A stretch of DNA of 27,924 nucleotides. It comes from Gnetum montanum (lineage: Eukaryota; Streptophyta; Gnetopsida; Gnetales; Gnetaceae). How positions within the stretch are numbered: position 1 is the first letter of the stretch; each line of letters starts with the position of its first letter. Under the pieces are notes generated by a model. The model saw nothing but the letters and a program-made list of their open reading frames with translations. It searched no databases and was not told where the DNA came from. Positions 9,997 to 17,845 of the stretch are shown in pieces. The stretch is taken from NCBI GenBank assembly GCA_015680685.1, contig MNCI01025384.1, positions 527,944 through 555,867 of the forward strand. The letters are read 5' to 3'. Made by a program: the position numbers and the translations under genes.

Positions 9997-10438
9997 ATGG
10001 GCCCTAAAAGAGGACAACAAGGAGGACCTTCTTAAGGTGCAACTAAACATCTAGGGGGAGGTAGAGGCCAAGGACCTCATGTAGAACATGTGGAGTAGGA
10101 GGCACAATCATTCAGCATCCATCAAGGAACTATCACTACATGATCTAGCCAAGCAAAAGGTGGAGAGGTCAGGGCTAGAGCCTACAAGGAGGAATGATAG
10201 TTGTTTTTGGCTTGGTACGTCAAAGAAACTAAGATATTCCCACAACTACCATGCCCATGGGAGGTGCTGACTCCATCAAACATTGGAGCATCAGCATGGA
10301 TGGCATAGGATCCCTAAGAAAAAGAGGAAAAGCTCCAAGCACTACTTTAGAGTCATCAAATTCCAAAACCTAGAGCACGAGACAAGGGCAAGCAACCCAT
10401 GGAGGAGCCATCACCACCTGGAACCACATGAGCCAAAT
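9997..10438 (+). pseudogene. ORF3 remnant, internally deleted
   Basis: ATG at 9997 follows GATTATAG, a splice-acceptor-like end. The N-terminal reading MGPKRGQQGGPS and later EAQSFSIHQ matches the start of the long ORF3 of the third element (MASKRGAQGGPS, EAQSFSIHQ). From about 10175 the reading jumps to the C-terminal part: RARAYKEE, AWYVKETKIFPQLPCPWEV, KEEKLQALL and DKGKQPMEEPSPPGTT, ending in TGA at 10428-10430. This matches AWFVKE, LPCPWDV, EEEKLQVLL and SMEEPLPLGTT at the end of that ORF3. The globular block, poly-Gln stretch and coiled coil, about 2.2 kb in the other copy, are missing. Stops inside include TAA (CAA in the other copy), TAG at 10096 and TGA at 10141. Confidence 0.75.
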
Positions 10439-10624
10439 AAAGTTTACAATTTTGCAATTTTGAAATTTTGTAATTTTGTAATTTTATGTTATGTCCCAAT
10501 TTTTTTCTATTGAGTTCTCCACTATGACATGAATAAATCCCTAGTCAGTTAATAATCCCATACCTATCCACTATGTAATCAATGGGGCTTGTTCTCATTT
10601 TTTTTAACTCGAGGATGAGTTTTC

Positions 10625-10641
10625 TTTTAGTCGTGGGGGTA
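10625..10641 (+). other. Terminal polypurine tract of the nested element
   Basis: TTTTAGTCGTGGGGGTA directly precedes the 3' LTR. It defines the LTR start and matches the tracts of the two minus-strand elements in reverse complement. Confidence 0.85.
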
Positions 10642-11446
10642 TGCTAAATCATGATTCATTGGGTCGCAATATCGTGGCCTAGCTCGTGATATCGTATATG
10701 TGATATCATGGCTCCTATGTAGGCCTATAAATACACCTTAGGCACATAGTGAAGGGAGAAATTTTTCAAGTTAAAAATTTATTTTCATTGTTAGTTTTTT
10801 CTCAACCCTTTCTCCTAGTGCATGCCCACAGTGTGATGATTGTAATTGTACGGCACCTTTATTCGAGTGTGACGTACTTGAACATGCACATGACTAGAAA
10901 TAAAGATCGAGATTACTTCATCATTGTAACATTCACTTAGTTTAATTATTTAATTGTTATTGTTATTTATTGCTTTTATAGTTAATATCTCTTCACCCTA
11001 AACCCCTTAAACGTGGAATGAATATGACTTATCATGAGCATTTAAGTGTGACTACTTGGTATCCTAGTAGTGTACCTAGGCCATGTGCTTGGTAATCCTA
11101 ATAGTAGTCATGCATGAGGTCCAAGATGTGTATGGATGATTAAGGAATGGATGCTCATCACACTTAGGCTAGCTTAGATTCTCTCTCCTATTTCCTCCTA
11201 GCTTAGCTAAAATTATTTTCCATTTTCTCGAGGAGTAGCATTAGTTTAGGAATATATGATACACCTCACTCTGGACTAAACCATATGTGACAAAGCTAAT
11301 ACTAGTCTAGGTGGGAAGACAGTGAAATGCGATCAACAAGTAACTATCTAGATACCATAACTAGCCCATCTACGAAGTTCAACCGGATCGTGCGTGAAAC
11401 ACTCGTATTCGTATGGTTGAGTGTAGGGGTACCTCACCACTCATCA
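10642..11446 (+). repeat. 3' LTR of the nested element
   Basis: Starts TGCTAAATC and ends CCACTCATCA, and pairs with 5671-6474. The first about 120 bp differ more (roughly 15%) than the rest (roughly 8%), by eye. A promoter block lies at 10668-10733, with GATATC-like motifs at 10668, 10688 and 10702 (spacings 20 and 14) and TATAAATA at 10726-10733. The host protease pseudogene resumes right after. Confidence 0.93.
10668..10733 (+). promoter_or_regulatory. LTR core promoter copy in the 3' LTR
   Basis: Same GATATC spacing (20, 14) and TATA box as in the 5' LTR at 5700-5765. Here it would drive transcription out of the element, rightwards, antisense to the host element's protease and gag. Confidence 0.55.
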
Positions 11447-11880
11447 TATGTAATGCATGGAACTTTCTTCTTCTTGATCTTTCCAAACATATTTTTCTTT
11501 GATATCTCTATGAAAAGATCACATATTCCTAGGCATGTGCGAATTGTTCTTAGCCATGCTCTTCCCATTATGATTGGGAAGTCCCCCTTATAGTTGTTGA
11601 CTTAAATCACTAGGAATTCAGCTGGATACGACCATCCACAAACAGTGGTAATGATGTCCTCCACTAGTCCTAATGGGATAGTGATGGACTGGTCAGCCAG
11701 TTCTAAACGTATGTTACTATTTTTCAGTGGAGGCAGGTCCCAGGCTTTATACATTTCTTAAGAGATTAAGTTGAAACTAGAACTTGAATCCAAAAGAGCT
11801 TTGCAAGGTTCATTCCAAAAATTTGTAAATATATAAGAGGACTCCTAGGATTAGAGAATTTCCAAGGAAGATGGCCAACC
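11447..11880 (-). pseudogene. Aspartic protease of gypsy pol, broken
   Basis: This retropepsin would cut the Gag-Pol polyprotein. The minus strand reads CKALLDSSSSFNLIS (Asp codon 11790-11788) where the family has ALLDSGSS. The DSG triad has become DSS, a Gly-to-Ser change consistent with one G-to-A mutation. It continues with LELADQSITIPLGLVEDI, then YPAEFLVI and FPIIMGRAWLRTIR, which correspond to the flap, the hydrophobic strand and the ILGRPFL motif. The frame carries at least two stops and is cut at 11446 by the nested element. The linker and RT continue at 5670 downwards. Confidence 0.85.
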
Positions 11881-14428
11881 TTAATCCAATCAGTAATGGC
11901 ATGCATCAACATGACTGTGTGCATTGCTTGTGGCCTTTGGTTTGAAGGGAGTTCTGAAGTTTCAAATGATGGTGAGGCCTTTGGAGAGTTAGCGGCTTAT
12001 GATTGTAAAGACTTGGTTGGACTGTCAGTCCTAAAGAAATATCTCTTCTTTACATGGTTGTTTGAACCAACAATAGGGTGAGGATTAACAGTCCTTGTAG
12101 CGTTACGTTGTTGCGACTAGGCAGGGAGCTCACCCTGCATGGCTGGAGCATGTGGTAATAGAGTTAAGGATGGAAGAGATGCAACTGGATGAGAAGGATA
12201 GTATGTTTGTGAAACATCACCCCTAGGAGAAGGAGTTCTATAATACTCATGGGCTTGGTAGTGAGGCTGGGGAGTGACGTGACCAGTAGAGTCATGTGGA
12301 GAGATCAATTGTTGCACGTAGTATCCATACAGGTTAGGTTATCAGTAAGGGTACTATTGATGTCGTGGTGGCATTCCCCATGATTGTGGGTGCTACCACT
12401 ATTGGTACTACTCATTTGGTTGTGGTGGAGTTCCACTTGGATAATACGTCAAGGGTTGGTGAAACTATCTTGGGTTACCTTGGGGATAAAGCAACCTTTG
12501 GGGTGTTTGCCTTCTGTTTAATCATGGGTTGAGTGCATACACCCTAGACTCCTACAAAGGTGAGATTATAGGACAACATCCCTTATGATGATCATATTGG
12601 CATATCTCACATCCACCATCATTGTCTATATCTAAATCCACAACCTCTTTGATGATGGCAACTTTGCCCTTAGCTTTGTTACATGCATATTTAGTTTCTT
12701 TCCTTTTTCTTCTTTCTCAGTCACTACCTTCCTCTCTAGACTCCTCTACTATTTTGAGAACTGTTTGAAATCTATTATATAGGGAGTCCCACATTTCTTC
12801 CACCTTTTTTAATACTTCTAATGCAAGTTTTTAAATGGGTAAGGTTTTCCTATTCACCATATCTTCAAGTGGTGACTCTTCTTCATCCTCCCTTCTTTCG
12901 GAGGGAAGGATCTCTATTATATTCTTCTGCACTCTCTCTTTTCCTTAACTCACCTTCTTCTTTAGCAACTTGTTCTAACAATCTTTTTACTTGATGGGCC
13001 CTAAGCTCAAATAGCCTTCCTTGGGCATAAGTCCCAAGGGTTCTTCACGTTTCATGCCTACGCCCATCTACAAGATGGTGTAGTTGTTCCCTTTGTGAGT
13101 AACTATGTCCTAAGCAACAATGTAACAGTGCATAATATTGGTCCATGGCAACATCCAAGGGTTCATGTTCTCCTTGTGTCCATCCTTGGATTTGCTTTCA
13201 TAGGTTGGACACTCGAGAGTACATTTGATACTTATCGTTGAACAGTTCTAACATGGTACTCTGTCGACAAATGGATTACAATTCTAAGGACTGGTACTAG
13301 CTTTCTGCTTCCTTGATCAATGTCCATGGAAACAACTTACATTTTTGCCACTCATTTTCTATGTTTTGCAAGGCACATGCATCATGAAATGCTTGGAAAT
13401 GATTTTGAGGATCTGCATTATATCCCCCTTCAAATCGTGGGATATTGTTCATGTTTAATCTTTTGATCCTGCTATCTTTTTGGAGCATTGTTTGGATTCT
13501 AACAGCCTCAGTTATATCTAGCATACTACGGGTAGCAAGTAGGGGTTCATCGCGATCATACTATCTATGGCATCTATGATGCCTATGTTGTTCCCTACTC
13601 TTCCTCCTTTCATGATGAGTTTCTCTAGAATGCCTCATCCCCTTTCTTGACTGCTTTGTCTATGATCCTATTTTGCTTACCATTATCCTCAGGGTTTTTT
13701 CCTTTGTGACTACATCTAGATCTTGAAGGAGAGGGTGAAGGAGATGATGAAGGTGAAGAAGAAGTAGGACCATCACCATGATGGTACCTGCTTCCTTCTC
13801 TTTGGTGGTCATGGCCTCAATCACGGTTACGATCATAATGTTCATCTTTGTCATGCATTCGTGTTTCTTTTTTAGACCCTTTGTGTCTGTCGATACCAAA
13901 ATCTGGGTTATGGATAGTTGAGTGAAGATTCTGATACACCACCCCTTGACCAAAGTCAACAGGAGGAACATCATTGTGTGGGAGACCTCCTAAGGCAAGT
14001 TCACCACCCTCATTTTCACCTATGATATACGGGACATTCTGAGATAACTTCCCCTTCATGGATTCATAATGTCTCTCCTGTTGTAGATCCCTTTGACATT
14101 GTGCCTCCATGGGTCGATACTCTCTCGAGTCATGATCATGCACAACATACTCTACCTATAAGTGCTACATACCAATTTGTGTGAGAACACAAAGAAGCAT
14201 GCTCAGGACCAAGTGATCAAGAGGTAATACTATGTTACCCTCTAAATCACGCCAATGTAGTTGATCATCCTAGTGGAGAATAAAGGTAAAGTTTGATACA
14301 GACTCATCAGGATGAACGTATACCACATGAAATTGTTGGGGGACTGGCGGATTATCATGTGTACTATGCATATGATTGTTCCCTATATCAGACCTAGAAA
14401 GTGAAACACTCTTGTAAGAAGGAGACAT
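11881..14428 (-). pseudogene. gag of the minus-strand gypsy element, broken
   Basis: ATG at 14428-14426 (MSPSYKSVSLSR) lies about 120 bp after the PBS. An acidic/His-rich N-terminal region follows (open 14143-13817), then a Ser/Pro-Arg stretch near 13750. The capsid-like domain is open at 13524-13297: MNNIPRFEGGYNADPQNHFQ, then FHDACALQNIENEWQK. MLELFNDKYQMYSRV and PLDVAMDQYYALL follow (13260-13100), matching the nested element's gag block by block. A zinc knuckle CEICQYDHHKGCC (12611-12573) has CX2CX3HX4C spacing. After it is a Pro/Tyr/Gln-rich tail, open at 12317-12117 (HYQAHEYYRTPSPRGDVSQ). Many stops and some frameshifts are present; the boundary with the protease is approximate. Confidence 0.87.
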
Positions 14429-14548
14429 AATTGTCTATTCAATGTGCAATACTTTTTATTTCAATAATTGTAAGATAACCAAACCTAAGGGTTCATTCCA
14501 ACGATGTGAAGATTTCCTAAGTTCTAGCTAGTGCACAAACAATAAATT

Positions 14549-14565
14549 CCTCAGCAGTGGTTCCA
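14549..14565 (-). other. Degraded primer-binding site, tRNA-Asp type
   Basis: On the minus strand it reads TGGAACCACTGCTGAGG, one base after the LTR. It matches the tRNA-Asp complement at 11 of 17 positions; most differences are transitions. Position and one-base spacer equal those of the nested element's PBS. Confidence 0.6.
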
Positions 14566-14566
14566 A

Positions 14567-15403
14567 TGATAAGTGGCGAGGTATCCCTACACTCAATCAT
14601 ACGAATACAAGCATACACACACGATCTAGTTGAATTCCAAGGACTAAGTGCTTATGCACCTTTACAAGACCTGGACGAGTTAGTCAATCGTTGTCTTCCC
14701 AAGCTTACTTATATAGCGCAATTGTATGGTTAAGTAAACTTGAGGTATATGATTTTTATATATTTTTATGTTTTTTTTCCTCGTGCTACAAAGGCAGAAG
14801 TGAACTAATTAAGTAACTAATTTAATTTAACTAATCAACTATGCTCTAACTAATCCTAACACCAGCATCCGTTCCCACTTGTCGTACACATCCTGAACTA
14901 GTGCAACACTACTAGGATTACCAAATGCTAATCTTTACTAGGTTACCAAGTGTTCCACGCATGCTCGAAGTGGTCGTACTGAGTGTGCTTACTTCGGAGA
15001 GTTAACAGGGTGAGAGAGAGAACATTAATTAACTAAGGAAAGCATTAAATAATTGTAAATAACATTAAATAAGCTATTCTGAATGCTGCAAGGTCTATCA
15101 CAAAGTTCATCTTTATTTTCGACCATAAGGTATGCTCAAGTACACAATGCTCGAATAAAGATCCATTCACTTTATGACTCCTACTATAGGCACTCAAAAA
15201 TAATTCTAACTCTAAGGAAGGAAAATTGCAAGAGTTCAGGTAAGGGACTAAGACTAACTATGCAAACCAAGCGCACCCACCTCTTATTTATAGGTGATGA
15301 GGTAGGTCCCAACATCGGATGCCCAATATCGTTTGTTGAGCTCCGATATCATGGACCTGATATTGTGGTTGCAATATCATGGCCCCGATATCACGGTTCG
15401 CCA
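14567..15403 (-). repeat. 5' LTR of the minus-strand gypsy element (837 bp)
   Basis: In plus coordinates it begins TGATAAGTGGCGAGG next to the PBS and ends GGTTCGCCA. Its last about 540 bp pair with 31-584. Read on the minus strand it has U3 GATATC motifs (15392-15325), TATAAATA (15292-15285) and AAATAAAGATG (about 15118-15108). The 127-codon open stretch at 15083-15466 lies inside the LTR antisense and is not a gene. Confidence 0.92.
15285..15392 (-). promoter_or_regulatory. LTR core promoter: phased GATATC array plus TATA box
   Basis: Hexamers start at 15325, 15345, 15359, 15373 and 15387 (spacings 20, 14, 14, 14), identical in phase to the left LTR. TATAAATA on the minus strand is at 15292-15285. 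The 14-bp unit is roughly RATATYRYGGNYCC. Confidence 0.62.
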
Positions 15404-15830
15404 GTTGTTGACTCTACCTTTAGAATTGTGTTAATGCTACCAATAATTTCACTTTCAACACTTTGAAAAATAAGAGAAAAATTTTCTAATTCAATCTAGT
15501 AAGAAATTTTATAGCAATAAGAAAAATAGAGATCAAAATCCACTTTCCATTCCTAAGAAATAAAAGTATTATGCTAATCCATAAAAACATTAAGATCTAG
15601 TGATTTTTCAACCATTTCAAAATTGGCTAATTTAACAAACAAATAGGATTTAGAAAAATAGCCAGCATGAAAAACATTAATTCCATAGCATTCAAGAATA
15701 GTTTGTATCACTATTGTAAAATCCTTATTTGGGCAAATAAATCCAATAACTTGATAAAACATAGAATTTTAGCATTTAAATCTAAATCAAGAATATAAGT
15801 ATTGGCACAAAAATCACCTATAAATAGGGC
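15404..15830 (-). pseudogene. Decayed coding-like stretch of unknown family
   Basis: On the minus strand an ATG-started frame is open from 15762 to 15574 (MFYQVIGFICPNKDFTIVIQ, ECYGINVFHAGYFSKSYLFV). After the stop the same frame continues with readable segments such as WKVDFDLYFSYCYK and LIFQSVESEIIGSI up to the LTR boundary at 15403. The amino-acid composition looks coding rather than random, but I do not recognise the family. It may be an older repeat into which the gypsy element inserted. Confidence 0.3.
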
Positions 15831-16140
15831 CTTATCCCTCCATCAGAAAATGTATAATTCTAATTGGTGATTACTAGCAAGACCTAAGTTTCAACTAGCT
15901 ATATCAAATTAACAATCAAACTAACAATCAATTAAAATTTAAACTGAGAGTAGCATCAAATTGATGATTGCACTGTTACATCAATTTTCCTCTAGTTTAG
16001 TGATGTGGATATGGTTGTTAACTAAGGATTTTTGCCAACCAGTGTTTCCCAAATTGGAGAATATTACCTACTTTCTACAAAGCAGTATTTGGTAAATCAA
16101 AGTGCAGGTAGCTATCTACCTTTTTTAAAAATATATATAT
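15831..16140. other. AT-rich spacer, no gene seen
   Basis: No motif or repeat was recognised. It contains an isolated CACCTATAAATAGGG block (TATA-like) near 15820 without a convincing downstream reading frame. Confidence 0.4.
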
Positions 16141-16770
16141 ATTTCTTTTTTTGGTTGCCTCCCTACCATTATCTACTACAACGACATCATACAATCAACC
16201 CCCAGCTCCTACCATCAGCTACTATTGATGTATGTTGCTACTCTCTTCTCTCTGCACCACCTCCCATCACCTTGTTCTAATGGCATGCTCACTACATCCA
16301 GTACCTATGTTGATGTCCAATAGCTGCACCTAGAGCACCATGATCCATGTAGCAGTAAACCTTGTTGACCATCTTACCATGGTGTCCCATCATCCACACC
16401 CCTTCGCTACCCACTGCAACAAACCCTACACTGTTGAAACCCTACCAACTCCCCAAGCATTTTGCTGTAGCTTTGCCACCACTTAAGCCACACTTAGCCA
16501 CCTTGTGCATGACCATGGGACCACTATGAGCACTACGTTGCTCTACGCTATGCACCCTATTCTACTTTCTTGCCACCATTTGCACCGCCAAAACTTTGCT
16601 CATCTACAACATAAGCCTACACCATGCTTTTCCTTTTCTCAGCCCCTACGCCACCTCGTCTACTACGTTGCCTCTGTCGCCATAGTACCTACCCATTCCC
16701 ATTGCATTGCTGCACTGTGGATCCTTTTCAACTCTACCACTACTTCCCTTGGCCGCAACAATTTCTCTTT
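16141..16770. other. C-rich, G-poor strand-skewed tract
   Basis: About 630 bp are rich in CCAC/CTAC/CAAC-type triplets, with very few G on the plus strand, followed by a T-rich run and AT-rich DNA. Two overlapping open stretches (16505-16780 and 16624-16809) are explained by the lack of purine-rich stop codons. I do not recognise a protein on either strand. Confidence 0.45.
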
Positions 16771-16865
16771 GTTTTTTTAGTTTTTTTCTTTTTAAATAAT
16801 AATATATAATAACAATAATATATAAGTAAATGTGGATATGGTCTATTTATTTACTAACTCCATGT

Positions 16866-16955
16866 TTACTCTTAGTTATTTTTATAATTGATTGATTGAT
16901 TTACCCTCAGTGTTTTTATAATTAATTGATTATTTACTCTTAGTTGTTGATTGAC
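16866..16955. repeat. Short tandem repeat, about 34-bp unit, 2.6 copies
   Basis: Copies begin TTACTCTTAG at 16866, TTACCCTCAG at 16901 and TTACTCTTAG at 16934. The first two continue with TTTTTATAATTRATTGATT-like sequence. The last copy ends in GTTGATTGACAG, which resembles a 3' splice site. Confidence 0.7.
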
Positions 16956-16963
16956 AGGCTCAT

Positions 16964-17845
16964 ATGGAAAAAATTAAGAAAGTGCAAATTGCAAAAGAAT
17001 TTTGGAAAATCAATGCACCACCAAATCTAGCAAAACAAATTATGCATGATAGCCACATGAGTGGACATGTGGCCAGTTCCTCTAGGAGGAAGAGAGAAAG
17101 AATAGGGGAAATAAAGCCCTATATAAGGCCTCTTGAAGTAGCTAAAAAATCATTAAGTAGCAACCAATAGGAGGCCAACCACCAACATAAGGCCTCTTCT
17201 TCCATTTCTGCTCTTGCCTCTTCTTCAATACACTCTCTCCCTTCTTCCCCTTTTATACCCTGTTATCTCACCATAGCCCAAACTCTACTCCTGCTACTAC
17301 CCCCAAATGGTTCAACCAAAAGTCCATTAAGGTACAATTGTGTAGGAGGTTAGAGAGGCTCTCCCTCGAATTCAACCAGGAAAAAGATTGGAAAAAAGGT
17401 TGGGGTAGCATCCAAGCTAAGAAGGAGGTAGCTATTGCCCACCTACAAGATCTAGAAGGATGAACAACGTAGCTAACTCGAGCTATCTAGTCGTACCATG
17501 ACTACCTCCAGAAGGAGGTGCAAAATAATCAAGGCAATTGAATTAGCAAATGATCCACTAAGTTCACATTGCCTTCTTTCCCCTTTTGCTATCTCGATGT
17601 TCTTCTTATTCATGTTATTGAATTGTCAACTTTAAATATTTTAATATATACTTCATCTTTAATGCTTCTATTCTACTCATTATTTTAAGTTTTGCTTAAA
17701 TCACCATTCTATATAAATTATCAATTACATTTACTATCCTACTTGAAGACTATTCCTAGGCTAGTTGTGCCGCCCTAGGCAATAACCTTGTAAAATCAGT
17801 TCTCAATGAATGAATTCTAAAATTTTCATTACTAAAAAAAAAAAG
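16964..17845 (+). pseudogene. Decayed transcription unit of unknown identity
   Basis: The order resembles a small RNA polymerase II unit. There is an 8-bp inverted repeat GCCACATG/CATGTGGC (17052-17073), a CCCTATATAAGG TATA box (17117-17128), and a pyrimidine-rich leader with many CTCTTC blocks (17190-17250). A reading frame then passes through KWFNQKSIKVQL, LERLSLEFNQEKDWKK and KKEVAIAHLQDLEG and stops at 17461, resuming with YHDYLQKEVQNNQGN to about 17541. The three internal stops are each one C-to-T step from CGA or CAG. A long AT-rich 3' part ends in A11 (17834-17844). The upstream frame 16964-17170 (MEKIKKVQIAKEFWKI) overlaps the promoter and may be unrelated. Family unknown; an LTR fragment is possible. 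Confidence 0.35.
17052..17127 (+). promoter_or_regulatory. Putative promoter: paired G-box-like palindrome and TATA box
   Basis: GCCACATG and CATGTGGC form a perfect inverted repeat with a 6-bp loop, and TATATAAG (17120-17127) lies 47 bp downstream. CACATG/CATGTG would each be a CACGTG G-box before CpG decay, a common plant bZIP/bHLH site (inference). Confidence 0.35.

Larger units (their letters stand above)
5671..11446 (+). mobile_element. Pol-less gypsy-type LTR element, plus strand, nested insertion
   Basis: Two direct LTRs (5671-6474 and 10642-11446) flank 4.2 kb holding a PBS, a gag pseudogene, an internal polypurine-like tract, an unassigned 1.4 kb stretch, a short ORF3 remnant and the terminal polypurine tract. 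No reverse transcriptase, RNase H, integrase or protease motif is readable, so it is a non-autonomous derivative (gag-retaining, TR-GAG-like). The gag is clearly homologous to that of the host minus-strand element. It interrupts that element between protease and RT. No perfect 5-bp target duplication is visible: the flanks are CTGTA on the left and TATGT on the right, or ATGTA if one extra base is skipped. LTR-LTR divergence is about 10% by eye, so the insertion is old. Confidence 0.92.
1..15403 (-). mobile_element. Degenerate Ty3/gypsy LTR retrotransposon, minus strand, interrupted
   Basis: From right to left: LTR (14567-15403), PBS, gag, aspartic protease, reverse transcriptase, RNase H, integrase, polypurine tract, LTR (1-584). 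Protease-RT-RNase H-integrase is the gypsy (Metaviridae) order. The tRNA-Asp-type PBS, the gag zinc knuckle and the absence of a recognisable chromodomain suggest a non-chromovirus Tat/Athila-like lineage (inference). The left LTR is cut by the window edge: 584 bp are present against 837 bp on the right, so about 250 bp lie outside. Without the nested insertion at 5671-11446 the element would be roughly 10 kb. Every gene carries multiple stops, so it cannot act alone. The base after the right LTR is 15404; the target-site duplication cannot be tested because the other flank is outside. Confidence 0.9.

Noticed and set aside
5666-11451. A 5-bp target-site duplication of the nested element
   Set aside because: CTGTA and TATGT do not match. 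ATGTA one base further is 4 of 5 but needs an extra base after the LTR end.
13660-13974. 104-codon frame on the minus strand, rich in Leu/His
   Set aside because: A second frame of the gag region; the Ser/Pro/Arg reading in the neighbouring frame fits the gag alignment better.
15083-15466. 127-codon open frame on the plus strand
   Set aside because: Lies almost entirely inside the LTR, antisense to the element; its composition follows LTR repeats.
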